DNA from: Microbacterium sp. cx-55
GTDB lineage: Bacteria; Actinomycetota; Actinomycetes; Actinomycetales; Microbacteriaceae
Direction of reading: 5' to 3'
Assembly (NCBI RefSeq): GCF_021117345.1
Contig: NZ_CP088261.1
Coordinates: 1,426,001-1,490,000 of the forward strand
Length of the DNA stretch: 64,000 bases
The notes beneath the pieces are model-generated. The model saw only the letters and a program-made list of their open reading frames with translations, was not told the origin of the DNA and did no database searches. A program made the position numbers and the translations under genes. Position 1 is the stretch's first letter; each line of letters begins with the position of its first letter. This document shows, one piece after another, positions 42,067 through 50,785 of the stretch.

Positions 42067-42627
42067 ATGCACTCCAGCAGCACCAACACGTGGGTTCTCG
42101 TCGACGGCGAGAACATCGACGCGACGCTCGGCGGATCGATCCTCGGCCGACGCCCGCAGCCCGATGAGCGCCCGCGCTGGGACCGCATCCTGAGCTTCGT
42201 CGAGCGCAGTTGGTCGCAGCCGGCCCGCGGTCTGTTCTTCTTGAACGCGACCACGAACGTGCCGATGACGTTCGTGCAGGCGCTCAAGGCCATGGACTAC
42301 GAGCCGGTGCTGCTGTCCGGTCCGCCCGAGTCGAAGATCGTCGACATCGCCATCCAGCGGACCCTGCAGGCGCTGCGCGACCGCGACAGCGACGTCGTCC
42401 TGGTCAGCCACGACGGAGATTTCGTCGAGGACGTCGAGTCGCTCATCGACGGAGAACGGCGCGTCGGCGTGCTGGCGTTCGCGGAGTTCCGGAGCTCGAC
42501 CTACTCGGCTCTGCCCGGCCTCACGTTCTTCGATCTCGAGTACGACGCCCGCGCTTTCGACGCACCGTTGCCGCGCATCCGCGTCATCCCGATCGACGAG
42601 TTCGACCCGGCTGCGTTCCTCGGCTGA
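42067..42627 (+). CDS. NYN-domain (PIN-like) protein
   Basis: A 186-aa single-domain protein. WVLVDGENIDATLGGS at the N-terminus provides the first catalytic Asp of the NYN/PIN fold; IVDIAIQRTLQAL and DVVLVSHDGDFVEDVESLID carry the remaining acidic residues, so a metal-dependent RNase is expected. RRVGVLAFAEFRSSTYSAL is the conserved fourth strand region. ATG 42067 has GGGAAGG upstream; a longer reading from 41926 would overlap deoC in another frame. Its RNA target is unknown. Confidence 0.88.
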   Translation: MHSSSTNTWVLVDGENIDATLGGSILGRRPQPDERPRWDRILSFVERSWSQPARGLFFLNATTNVPMTFVQALKAMDYEPVLLSGPPESKIVDIAIQRTLQALRDRDSDVVLVSHDGDFVEDVESLIDGERRVGVLAFAEFRSSTYSALPGLTFFDLEYDARAFDAPLPRIRVIPIDEFDPAAFLG

Positions 42628-42643
42628 GGCCGGCGAATCCGCG

Positions 42644-43078
42644 TCAGGCGGGCCGATACGTCATGTACACGTCGACGTCGTCGGACGTGTCTTCGACGAA
42701 GGAGTGCCGTTCGTAGAGCCGCTGCGCGGCGCTGCCCTGCAGCACGTTCAGTCGAAGCGGCCGCGGATCGGGGTCGGCGAGGATGTCGCGCAGCACCCGA
42801 CCGCCGATTCCCCGTCCCTGCAGATGCGGCGCCAGGTAGAAGTGCTCGAGCCACCGCACGTCTACCTCCGGCCGGACCGACACGCACCCGACGTCGACGC
42901 CGTCGACGATGACCACGCGGGTGTTCTGCGCGTCGAAGACGTTCCGCATCCGCTCTCTGACCCGAACCGGGTCGTACCGGCCGAGGCGTTCCAGGTCGTC
43001 CCGCAGCACGACGGCCCGGAGCTCGACGAGCCACTCGAGATCTGCCGCCGTGCTCGGCCGCAGGGCGACGGCTGTCAC
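42644..43078 (-). CDS. GNAT-family N-acetyltransferase
   Basis: A 144-aa acetyltransferase. VALRPSTAADLEWLVELRAV opens the fold, and the acetyl-CoA loop is FYLAPHLQGRGIGGRVLRDI (the R/Q-x-x-G-x-G/A signature), then LNVLQGSAAQRLYERHSFVE, the typical C-terminal strand-helix. The acceptor is unknown. The GTG start at 43078 overlaps the upstream GNAT gene stop by 4 nt (GTGA); a longer reading to 43321 would be antisense to no known domain and is rejected. The two GNATs may act on related substrates. Confidence 0.9.
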   Translation of the reverse strand: MTAVALRPSTAADLEWLVELRAVVLRDDLERLGRYDPVRVRERMRNVFDAQNTRVVIVDGVDVGCVSVRPEVDVRWLEHFYLAPHLQGRGIGGRVLRDILADPDPRPLRLNVLQGSAAQRLYERHSFVEDTSDDVDVYMTYRPA

Positions 43079-43518
43079 AGCCGGATCTGGTACTGGATCA
43101 TGCCGCTGCGGGTCGCGACGCGGTCGTACAACTCGCGGGCGACACTGTTGCTCTCGGCGGTCAACCAGTAGACCTTCGCGCAGCGCTCGTCCGCGGCCCA
43201 GGCGCGCACGTGTTCGATGAGCGCTCGTCCCGTTCCGCCTCCCCGCGCGTCGGGGGAGACGAAGAGGTCTTCCAGATAGCAGTAATCGCCGGTCGACCAG
43301 GTCGCCGGGTGCGTGACCCACTGCACGAGACCGATCACGGTGTCGTTCTCGTCGCGGGCGAGGGCCGCGTGCATGCTCGATTCCGAATCGACGAGACGCG
43401 CGAACGTCGCGTCCGTGGTCGCGTCGTCGAGCGCCGTCTCATAGAACGCCAGATACCCGCTCCAAAGAGCGAGCCAGTCGTGGCGATCCGACGTCGTGAG
43501 CGGGCGGATCGTGACCAT
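43075..43518 (-). CDS. GNAT-family N-acetyltransferase
   Basis: A 147-aa acetyltransferase. VTIRPLTTSDRHDWLALWSG begins the domain, CYLEDLFVSPDARGGGTGRA holds the acetyl-CoA loop, and VYWLTAESNSVARELYDRVA is the last conserved motif. It resembles small actinobacterial GNATs of the diamine/aminoglycoside-like branch (FYETALDD), but the substrate is unknown. ATG 43518 lies 6 nt after TAGGCT on the minus strand (complement of 43525-43530), so it is probably leaderless and heads a two-GNAT operon. Confidence 0.9.
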   Translation of the reverse strand: MVTIRPLTTSDRHDWLALWSGYLAFYETALDDATTDATFARLVDSESSMHAALARDENDTVIGLVQWVTHPATWSTGDYCYLEDLFVSPDARGGGTGRALIEHVRAWAADERCAKVYWLTAESNSVARELYDRVATRSGMIQYQIRL

Positions 43519-43716
43519 CCGACCAGCCTACGGATGCGGCGCGCCGCTCCTCGCCCCGATCCGGGCTCGGTCCGCGACCGCGCGTGCGGTGAGTGGGTCA
43601 GAATGAATCGTCGTCGCGGTATCGCCCGCCGTCGATGGCGCCTTCGTTCTTCCTGCGGGCGGGACGCGGCCGGACGAGGAATCGTTCGGCCTAGCGGAAG
43701 AGATCCTGAGGAGACG

Positions 43717-44046
43717 ATGACGATCGACGGCATGTCCGAGGTGTTCGGCACCCGCGCCGGCGCTGTGCTCGAAGCCCGGATCGAGCGCGCGCGGATGCAT
43801 CCGGCTAAGCGCGTCGGGCTGGGTATCGCCGCGCTGGCGATCTCGGTGGCCACCGGCGGAGGGGGCGGCGACGACGTGCTCCCGGGCTTCGACCTCGTCG
43901 TCACTCGGCGCGACACCGGCACGGAGGTACTGCGGGCCCGCGTCGGTCATCTCGAGGAAGCGGATCGCGTCCTCACGCAGACCCGACGAGACCTCGACAT
44001 GATGACGGTCGAGCAGTTCGTCCGGGAATGGCGCGCAATCGACTGA
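43717..44046 (+). CDS. Hypothetical protein
   Basis: A 109-aa protein of unrecognised family. It begins with a polar helix (EVFGTRAGAVLEARIERARM), then a hydrophobic glycine-rich stretch (VGLGIAALAISVATGGGGGD), a strand pair (LPGFDLVVTRRDTGTEVLRA) and a C-terminal helix (VEQFVREWRAID). The stretch is short for a TM helix. ATG 43717 has GAGGAG upstream. It is transcribed away from the GNAT pair; the 198-nt gap in between holds their divergent promoters and nothing else I can support. Confidence 0.65.
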   Translation: MTIDGMSEVFGTRAGAVLEARIERARMHPAKRVGLGIAALAISVATGGGGGDDVLPGFDLVVTRRDTGTEVLRARVGHLEEADRVLTQTRRDLDMMTVEQFVREWRAID

Positions 44047-44138
44047 CGCGCGCGCGGTCGGCGTTCACTGCCGCTCGAGGCAGAGTAACCGCTCGCGATC
44101 GTCCGGGGGGAACGACGCCTCGCGGACCGTGACCGCGC

Positions 44139-45215
44139 TCAGACGGCGCTCCGAGCGCCGCCGCCGATCGGTGTGCCGTGCGAGCGACCTGCGGTGTTCG
44201 GCTTCCACCCCAGCGCGGGCGCGACGTACTTCGCGAACGATTCGACGAGTCGCAGATTGAACTCGACGCCGAGCTGACTCGGGATCGTGAGCATGAGGGT
44301 GTCGGCGGAGCGGATCGCCTCATCCGCCAGCAGTTGCTCGACGAGAGCGTCCGGTTCGCCGGCGTAGGTCTTGCCGAAGGTCGACCGCATCCCGTCGATG
44401 ATGCCGATCTGGTCGCCGCCCTGCGCGCCACCGAAGTACATGGCGTCCTCGCGGGTGGTGATCGGGAAGATGCTGCGGCTCACCGAGACGCGCGGCGTGC
44501 CGGCGTGACCGGCGTCCTTCCACGCGGCGCGGAAGGCATCGATCTGCTGCGCCTGTAGTAGGTCGAACGGCGTGCCGTCTGCCTCCGTCAGAAGCGTCGA
44601 CGACATGAGGTTCACACCGATCCGGCCGGCCCATTCGGCCGTGTCGCGGCTTCCCGCGCCCCACCAGACCCGTGAACGCAGGCCGGGGGACTGCGGCTCG
44701 ATCTGCTGCCGACCGGTGCCGCCGCCGAACGGGCTGTCGGGGTCGCGCTCGGCGAGCCCTTCCCCGTCGATGGCGCGGAGGAAGAGGTCGAAGTGCTCCC
44801 GCGCCAGGTCGGCGCCGCGGGGGTCGTTCGAACCGGTGTAGCCGAACGCCTCGTAGCCGCCGATGACGGACTCGGGTGAGCCACGGCTCACGCCGAGCGC
44901 GAGTCGGCCGTCGCTGATGAGATCGACCGCGGCCGCCTCCTCGGCGAGGTACAGCGGGTTCTCGTAACGCATGTCGATCACGCCGGTGCCGACTTCGATG
45001 CGCTTCGTGCGCGCCGCGATCGCGGCGAGCAGCGGCATCGGAGAGGCCTGCTGACGGGCGAAGTGGTGCACACGGAAGGCGATGCCGTTGACGCCGAGCT
45101 CGTCCATGCCGACGCCGAGGTCGATGGCCTGCAGCATCGAGTCCTTGGCGGTGAGGATGCGGCCGCCACCGAGAGGGCCGTAGTGCCCGAACGAGAGAGT
45201 TCCGAAACTTTCCAT
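44139..45215 (-). CDS. LLM-class flavin-dependent oxidoreductase
   Basis: A 358-aa TIM-barrel protein of the luciferase-like monooxygenase family using FMN or F420. FRVHHFARQQASPMPLLAAI and IEVGTGVIDMRYENPLYLAE are the conserved N-terminal barrel blocks, and LALGVSRGSPESVIGGYEAF is the substrate-loop region; VWWGAGSRDTAEWAGRIGVN follows. The substrate is unknown. ATG 45215 is used; the reading extends upstream to 45263 but that part (MCIQGNRTGVHALARD) is not conserved in character. A 16-bp near-palindrome (45221-45236) lies just upstream and may be an operator. It is divergent from rpsA. Confidence 0.9.
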   Translation of the reverse strand: MESFGTLSFGHYGPLGGGRILTAKDSMLQAIDLGVGMDELGVNGIAFRVHHFARQQASPMPLLAAIAARTKRIEVGTGVIDMRYENPLYLAEEAAAVDLISDGRLALGVSRGSPESVIGGYEAFGYTGSNDPRGADLAREHFDLFLRAIDGEGLAERDPDSPFGGGTGRQQIEPQSPGLRSRVWWGAGSRDTAEWAGRIGVNLMSSTLLTEADGTPFDLLQAQQIDAFRAAWKDAGHAGTPRVSVSRSIFPITTREDAMYFGGAQGGDQIGIIDGMRSTFGKTYAGEPDALVEQLLADEAIRSADTLMLTIPSQLGVEFNLRLVESFAKYVAPALGWKPNTAGRSHGTPIGGGARSAV

Positions 45216-45510
45216 ATCCCGTGCAAGCGCGTGCACTCCGGTCCTATTCCCTTGAATGCACATGAATCGGTGCTGCGTGGCGCCAGATGACGGCGGCTCT
45301 GCACCCGCATACCGGCGACGAGCTCGTTCTGATAGCCTGAGGTGTCACTCGTTTGATTCGCCGTTTCGGCGTGCGCGCGTGACATCGCAGGAAATCAATT
45401 CGCTTCGCCTCGGCTCGACTCATCCGTCGTTCCGGCGGGCACCGCATCGTGACATCACGATCGCACGTGCCGAGGCCTGAGACCCCAACCCAACAAGGAC
45501 AACCCACTAC

Positions 45511-46971
45511 ATGACTACCGCAACGACCGCCCCGGCCATCAAGCAGGTCGCGATCAACGACATCGGATCTGCTGAAGACTTCCTGGCAGCGGTCGAGAAG
45601 ACCCTCAAGTTCTTCAACGACGGAGACCTCATCGAAGGCACCGTCGTCAAGATCGACCGCGACGAGGTGCTCCTCGACGTCGGTTACAAGACCGAGGGTG
45701 TCATCCCCTCCCGCGAGCTCTCGATCAAGCACGACGTCGACCCCAACGAGGTCGTCAAGGTCGGCGACGCTGTCGAGGCCCTCGTTCTCCAGAAGGAGGA
45801 CAAGGAAGGCCGCCTCATCCTGTCCAAGAAGCGCGCACAGTACGAGCGTGCGTGGGGCGATGTGGAGAAGATCAAGGAGAACGACGGTGTTGTCACCGGC
45901 TCCGTGATCGAGGTCGTCAAGGGTGGTCTGATCGTCGACATCGGCCTCCGCGGATTCCTCCCGGCGTCGCTCATCGAGCTGCGTCGTGTGCGCGACCTGA
46001 CGCCGTACCTCGGCCAGGAGATCGAGGCGAAGATCCTCGAGCTCGACAAGAACCGCAACAACGTGGTCCTGTCGCGCCGTGCGCTCCTCGAGCAGACGCA
46101 GTCGGAGTCCCGCTCCAACTTCCTCAACAACCTGCACAAGGGCCAGGTCCGCAAGGGCACGGTCTCGTCGATCGTCAACTTCGGTGCGTTCGTCGACCTT
46201 GGCGGAGTGGACGGCCTCGTGCACGTCTCCGAGCTGTCGTGGAAGCACATCGAGCACGCCTCCGAGGTCGTCGAGGTCGGGCAGGAAGTCACCGTCGAGA
46301 TCCTCGAGGTCGACCTCGACCGTGAGCGCGTGTCGCTCTCGCTCAAGGCGACCCAGGAGGACCCGTGGCAGGTCTTCGCCCGCACGCACGCCATCGGTCA
46401 GGTCACGCCCGGTAAGGTCACCAAGCTCGTTCCGTTCGGTGCGTTCGTGCGCGTCGCAGACGGCATCGAGGGCCTCGTGCACATCTCCGAGCTGTCGGGC
46501 AAGCACGTCGAGCTCGCCGAGCAGGTCGTGTCGGTCGGCGAAGAGGTCTTCGTCAAGGTCATCGACATCGACCTCGAGCGTCGCCGCATCTCGCTCTCGC
46601 TGAAGCAGGCGAACGAGTCGGTCGACCCGTACGGCACCGAGTTCGACCCGGCCCTCTACGGCATGGTCACCGAGTACGACGAGAACGGCGAGTACAAGTA
46701 CCCCGAGGGCTTCGACTCCGAGACCAACGCGTGGAAGGAAGGGTTCGACACCCAGCGCGAGGCTTGGGAGCAGGAGTACGCCGCGGCACAGGGTCGCTGG
46801 GAGGCTCACAAGGCCGCCGTCATCAAGGCCGCCGAGGCCGAGGCCGCGAACCCGAGCACGGTCGACTCGAGCACGGGCTCCTCGTCCTTCTCGAGCGACT
46901 CCAGCAACGCCGGCACCCTCGCCGACGACGCTGCTCTCGCCGCGCTTCGCGAGAAGCTGTCGGGCCGCTGA
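45511..46971 (+). CDS. rpsA: 30S ribosomal protein S1
   Basis: A 486-aa mRNA-binding ribosomal protein that helps recruit transcripts with structured leaders. Four S1 (OB-fold) domains: about 38-107 (GDLIEGTVVKIDRDEVLLDV), 125-190 (GVVTGSVIEVVKGGLIVDIG), 211-280 (GTVSSIVNFGAFVDLGGVDG) and 296-366 (GKVTKLVPFGAFVRVADGIE). The C-terminal tail of about 120 residues is acidic, then Ala/Ser-rich, as usual in Actinobacteria. The 295-nt upstream region carries its promoter; I see no clear riboswitch there. It ends at a TTCG-loop terminator. Codon bias is strong (AAG, GTC, GAG), as expected for a highly expressed gene. Confidence 0.97.
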   Translation: MTTATTAPAIKQVAINDIGSAEDFLAAVEKTLKFFNDGDLIEGTVVKIDRDEVLLDVGYKTEGVIPSRELSIKHDVDPNEVVKVGDAVEALVLQKEDKEGRLILSKKRAQYERAWGDVEKIKENDGVVTGSVIEVVKGGLIVDIGLRGFLPASLIELRRVRDLTPYLGQEIEAKILELDKNRNNVVLSRRALLEQTQSESRSNFLNNLHKGQVRKGTVSSIVNFGAFVDLGGVDGLVHVSELSWKHIEHASEVVEVGQEVTVEILEVDLDRERVSLSLKATQEDPWQVFARTHAIGQVTPGKVTKLVPFGAFVRVADGIEGLVHISELSGKHVELAEQVVSVGEEVFVKVIDIDLERRRISLSLKQANESVDPYGTEFDPALYGMVTEYDENGEYKYPEGFDSETNAWKEGFDTQREAWEQEYAAAQGRWEAHKAAVIKAAEAEAANPSTVDSSTGSSSFSSDSSNAGTLADDAALAALREKLSGR

Positions 46972-46996
46972 TCCTTCAGCGTTAGCATCCGATCCA

Positions 46997-47030
46997 CAGG
47001 GGGTCGGAACCTTCGGGTTCCGGCCCCCTG
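46997..47030 (+). terminator. Intrinsic terminator-like hairpin after rpsA
   Basis: A 15-bp stem (46997-47011 with 47016-47030, arm CAGGGGGTCGGAACC, one G-U-type mismatch) closed by a TTCG tetraloop, an unusually stable loop. It starts 26 nt after the rpsA stop. The downstream sequence is not U-rich, as is common in high-GC actinobacteria. Confidence 0.85.
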
Positions 47031-47088
47031 CGCCGTTCTCGGAAGCATCCGCTCGGGGTGTGTCGGGGGAGGCGCGTACCGTCGGGGC

Positions 47089-47652
47089 GTGCCCGATGAA
47101 CGACGTTCCTGTGCCATCGCGGACGGATGCGGCGGCCCCGTGCCCGCAGCGTCCCCGCTGCCGCTCTGCGAACTCCACCTCGCCCTCGCCGCGGAGGCGT
47201 CCGTCGACGTGCACGGCGAGACCGATCTGCTCCCCGCACCGTGCCGTCGATGCGGATCGCCGCTGGGTGCGCGGTTCCGGTCGGGATGGATCTGTGCGGT
47301 CTGCGACTGGCACCACGGCGAGGTCGTCGACGGCGAGCTTCCGGCGCCGAGACTCGACATCGTCTACTACCTCGGGTTCCGCGACCGGGTGAAGATCGGA
47401 ACGACGGTGAATCCGCGTCAGCGATTCGCGGCCATCCGCCACGATCGGGTGCTCGCGTTCGAGCGTGGCGACCGGATGCGGGAGCACCTGCGACACGCCC
47501 AGTTCGCCGAGGAGCGGCTCGGGCGGAGCGAGTGGTTCGTCCGCAGTTCTGCGCTCGACGCCCACATCGACACGCTTCGCGGCGACGTGAACCCCTGGAC
47601 GCGATACGCCCAGTGGCAGAGCGCTGCTCTCGCGGTCGGGTTCATCGGATGA
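47089..47652 (+). CDS. GIY-YIG nuclease-family protein with zinc ribbon
   Basis: A 187-aa protein. A four-cysteine zinc ribbon, C52-x2-C55 and C69-x2-C72 (PCRRCGSPLG and WICAVCDW), precedes a GIY-YIG domain of the T5orf172/MUG113-like kind. That domain starts IVYYLGFRDRVKIGTTVNPR, then QRFAAIRHDRVLAFERGDRM, with E117-type and RSEWF motifs following. The first Y-Y, the Arg and the Glu expected for nuclease activity are present. The physiological target is unknown. GTG 47089 follows TACCGT (47077-47082) by 6 nt, consistent with a leaderless start. Confidence 0.88.
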   Translation: MPDERRSCAIADGCGGPVPAASPLPLCELHLALAAEASVDVHGETDLLPAPCRRCGSPLGARFRSGWICAVCDWHHGEVVDGELPAPRLDIVYYLGFRDRVKIGTTVNPRQRFAAIRHDRVLAFERGDRMREHLRHAQFAEERLGRSEWFVRSSALDAHIDTLRGDVNPWTRYAQWQSAALAVGFIG

Positions 47653-47750
47653 GGGCGAGCTGCCGAATGCCGTGACGGCGTGTCCCCTCTTCGGGGGACG
47701 CCGCGGCGTGCGGGCGGGGGGCATCCGCGCCGAGGCGATAACGTCGGGGT

Positions 47751-49532
47751 ATGAGCCACGAAGAGACCGCGGGAGTCCCCGTCGCGGATCGTGTCGTCGA
47801 CTCCTCCGGGCTGCGTCGAAGGATTCGGCAGGCGGCCGCATCCTTCGAACTTCCCCCCTTCCTCGAGAACGGCCGGGGCCGGACGACGGCCCTGCTGCAG
47901 CTCGCGCTCTGCGCGGTGGTCATCGTTCTCGTCGTCGTGGTCGTCTTCGTGCCCCTCAGCGGTGACGTGAGCCTGTTCTGGCTCGGCGCGATCATCGTGC
48001 TCGCCGCGGGAGGGGCGGCGGTACTGGTTCCGTGGGCCGTGCTTTCGCCCTGGTGGATCATCGCGATCCCGCTCATCGACATCGTCGGCATTCTGCTGCT
48101 GCGGCAGGCGCAGCCGTCGGCAGGGTTCGACGCGCTCTTCTTGGTTCCGATCGTCTGGCTGTCGATCTTCTACGGCCTGTTCGGCTACTTGATCGGCGTC
48201 GTCGCCGTGCCCCTCACAGTGCTGACGACCGTCCTGATCGATGGAACACAACCCTTCACCTACACGATCATCGTTCTGCCGGCCGTGGCGTTCGTGCTGG
48301 CGTCGATCAGCCTCCTGCTCTCGCGGCAGATGACCGCGCAGCGGGTGCTGTTCTCCCGGCAGACGGGCACGATGGCGCGGACCCTCCGGCGTGCGCAGAA
48401 ACAAGAAGAGCTCCTGGCGGAGGTTCTCGACACGATCGATTTCGGCGTCATCCGCATCGCCGTCGACGGATCGACCACGGTCGCGAACGAAGCGCACGCC
48501 CGCCTGCAGCGCGCTGCGCGCTCCGCGGCGTCCGGTCTCGACGAGCGTGGTGCGTCGTACGGCGCGGATGGCGTCACACCGCTCGACCGGGCCGACATCC
48601 CGTTCGCTCGTGCCGCACGCGGTGAAGTGTTCGACAACCAGATCGTGTGGTTCGGCGGGGAGGGCTCCCGGCGTCGTGCGTTGAGCGTCACCGCACGCAG
48701 GACGCGCGCGGTCGACGGTGCCGACAGCGGAGCCGTGATCGTGTCGCGCGATGTCACGAGTGAACTGACCGCCCTCCGCGCCCGCGATTCGCTGGTCTCC
48801 TCGGTTTCGCACGAGCTCCGCACCCCGCTCACGTCGATCATCGGCTACCTCGAGCTCGCGGTCGACGATCCGAACGTGCCCGCGCGCGCCCGGAAGAACC
48901 TCGAGATCGCGGAGCGGAACGCCGCACGACTGCTCGGCATCGTGTCCGACATCCTGACGGCGTCGAGCCGCTCGGAGATGTCGGCCGACCTGACCATCTC
49001 GCAGCAGGACATCGATGTCGCCGAGGTGCTCCGCGCGAGCGGTGAGGCCTGGGAGCCGACCGCGGCCGAGCGCGCGATCGAGATCGACATGGACGGGATC
49101 CGTCCTGCGCCGGCGTACGCGGATCCGCTGCGGATGCGGCAGGTGATCGACAATCTGATCAGCAACGCCGTGAAGTACAACCGCGACGGCGGCTACGTCG
49201 CTCTCGCGGTGCACTCGGATGGTCTTGCCACGAGCATCACCGTCACCGACAGCGGAATCGGTCTGAGCAGCGACGAGCTCCATCGCGTCTTCGAGCGCTT
49301 CTTCCGCGCCGGCGACGACGAGGCGACCGGAACAGGTCTCGGTCTCTCGATCAGTCGGGAGATCGTGCGCGCCCACGGCGGCGAAGTCACGGTCACGAGC
49401 GCCGTGGGTGTGGGATCCACCTTCACCGTGATCCTGCCGGCGACCGCGGACAGCCTCGACGACCCCGATGGTGAGGCGCGGACCGTCTCGTTGGACGAGA
49501 GTACCGGGCCGGGGAACGGGGCTCGCCGATGA
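47751..49532 (+). CDS. Membrane PAS sensor histidine kinase, module copy 1
   Basis: A 593-aa kinase. About six TM segments span residues 47-190 (LLQLALCAVVIVLVVVVVFV, LGAIIVLAAGGAAVLVPWAV, IIAIPLIDIVGILLLRQ); a coiled linker (LRRAQKQEELLAEVLD) leads to a PAS domain (LDTIDFGVIRIAVDGSTTVA, RGEVFDNQIVWFGG). HisKA has VSSVSHELRTPLTSIIGYLE with H354, and HATPase has LRMRQVIDNLISNAVKYN and GTGLGLSISREIVRAHGG. No response regulator is adjacent; its stop overlaps the start of a seven-TM protein by 4 nt. ATG 47751 follows TAACGT (47739-47744) by 6 nt. A paralogue lies at 50786-52531. Confidence 0.93.
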   Translation: MSHEETAGVPVADRVVDSSGLRRRIRQAAASFELPPFLENGRGRTTALLQLALCAVVIVLVVVVVFVPLSGDVSLFWLGAIIVLAAGGAAVLVPWAVLSPWWIIAIPLIDIVGILLLRQAQPSAGFDALFLVPIVWLSIFYGLFGYLIGVVAVPLTVLTTVLIDGTQPFTYTIIVLPAVAFVLASISLLLSRQMTAQRVLFSRQTGTMARTLRRAQKQEELLAEVLDTIDFGVIRIAVDGSTTVANEAHARLQRAARSAASGLDERGASYGADGVTPLDRADIPFARAARGEVFDNQIVWFGGEGSRRRALSVTARRTRAVDGADSGAVIVSRDVTSELTALRARDSLVSSVSHELRTPLTSIIGYLELAVDDPNVPARARKNLEIAERNAARLLGIVSDILTASSRSEMSADLTISQQDIDVAEVLRASGEAWEPTAAERAIEIDMDGIRPAPAYADPLRMRQVIDNLISNAVKYNRDGGYVALAVHSDGLATSITVTDSGIGLSSDELHRVFERFFRAGDDEATGTGLGLSISREIVRAHGGEVTVTSAVGVGSTFTVILPATADSLDDPDGEARTVSLDESTGPGNGARR

Positions 49533-50734
49533 TCCTCGACCCCGCAACGTCTGCGCTGATCGCCTCGGTGGTCGTGGCGAGCGCGGCGGTCACATTCATC
49601 GCGACGGCGCTCGCACCGCGCTTCGCGTCGACCGGGGCGCGGCTGTGGGGTTTGGCGCAGGTCATGGCGCTCGTCTCGGTGTTCTGCCACCTCGTCGCCG
49701 GCGCATCGGCGGTGGCCATCGAAGCGAACTGGGCGGTCGCACTCGGTAACGGCGCCGTCGTCGTGTCGATCGGATGCCTGCTCCTCGGCTTCCGCGCCTA
49801 CAGCGGCAACGAGGTGCAGGGCCCGGCGCTCATGGTCGTGGCGCTCGGGTTCCTCACCGTCGCCGCGTGCGCGATCGACGCCCCGGGACCGCGCGAGGGC
49901 GGCGGGGAGATCGTCACCTACCTCTCGATCACCGTGCTGTCGCTGGGCGCCGCCTGGCATGCCGTGGCGGGACGCACGCGGGAGTACGCGATGGCCTGGA
50001 TCTTCGCCGGATGCCTCGTGGTGTGGTCGCTCTTCTCGCTCATCCGCGTCGCCGTCGTCGTGTTCTGGGGGGCCGAGGTGCTTTACCAGCAGTGGTGGGG
50101 CGAGGTCGGCACGTCGCTGGTCCTGGTGAGCGTCGGAGTCGTGTCGACGATCGCGATCTTCGTGCTGCGGGCCACGCTCGCGGGGGAGTCCGTCGTGCGC
50201 GCGAAGACGGCGGCATCCGATGACGTCCTCGCGCCCCAGGCGTTCGTCGAGTCCCTTCGCGGCGTGCTGCACCGCGCCAGCGCCCGCACCGAGCTCGTGG
50301 TCGTCATCGCGGTGCTCGTCGAGGATGTCGGGGCGATCACGGCGTCGTTCGGTCGGGACGTGGCGGATGCGGCGACGCGGATCCTGCGTTCGGCGGTCCG
50401 CGCGTACGCGTCGCCGGTCGCGATCGTCGGAGAGGGGACCGATCCGAACATCGTGCTGGTCGCCACGACGGCGACGAGTCCCGCGGATGCGCGCCGTCAG
50501 GCGGGGCTGCTCTATCGCGGCGTGGTGCAGAGCTACGTCGGACAATCGCGCATCGTCGTTCCGGGAGTCGGTGTGGGCGTCGCGCTCAGTCAGACGCTCG
50601 GGTACGCCGCGGAGACGCTGGAAGAGGGCGCCACGATCGCGGCGGTCCTCGCGTCCGAGAGCGATGAAACGTCCGTCGTATTCGCCACCGTGCACAGCCT
50701 GCCGGAGGACCCGTTCCCGGCCGATCGGGTGTGA
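49529..50734 (+). CDS. Seven-TM protein with degenerate GGDEF-like C-terminus, module copy 1
   Basis: A 401-aa protein with seven predicted TM helices (about 9-29, 39-59, 68-88, 98-115, 126-146, 153-178, 191-213). The cytosolic C-terminus (about 235-380) has the order and spacing of a GGDEF fold: LVVVIAVLVEDVGAITASFG, DVADAATRILRSAVRAYASP, then VAIVGEGTDPNIVLVATTA where the GGDEF loop should lie, SPADARRQAGLLYRGVVQ, and VVPGVGVGVALSQTLGYAAE. The signature loop is replaced, so diguanylate cyclase activity is unlikely. ATG 49529 overlaps the kinase stop (ATGA). It may relay or gate the kinase signal (inference). The GGDEF relation is my reading by pattern, not by alignment. Confidence 0.75.
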   Translation: MILDPATSALIASVVVASAAVTFIATALAPRFASTGARLWGLAQVMALVSVFCHLVAGASAVAIEANWAVALGNGAVVVSIGCLLLGFRAYSGNEVQGPALMVVALGFLTVAACAIDAPGPREGGGEIVTYLSITVLSLGAAWHAVAGRTREYAMAWIFAGCLVVWSLFSLIRVAVVVFWGAEVLYQQWWGEVGTSLVLVSVGVVSTIAIFVLRATLAGESVVRAKTAASDDVLAPQAFVESLRGVLHRASARTELVVVIAVLVEDVGAITASFGRDVADAATRILRSAVRAYASPVAIVGEGTDPNIVLVATTATSPADARRQAGLLYRGVVQSYVGQSRIVVPGVGVGVALSQTLGYAAETLEEGATIAAVLASESDETSVVFATVHSLPEDPFPADRV

Positions 50735-50785
50735 CGGTGCGCACGCGCGCCATCCCGCACGCGCCGACGCGATAGCGTGCACGGT

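Noticed and set aside
45221-45236. Near-palindrome GTGCAAGCGCGTGCAC upstream of the LLM oxidoreductase
   Set aside because: Mismatched centre and no adjacent regulator gene; chance is likely.
45256-45480. A 74-codon frame in the rpsA upstream region
   Set aside because: Arg/Ser-rich shadow sequence with no ribosome site; the region is better explained as the divergent promoters of the LLM gene and rpsA.
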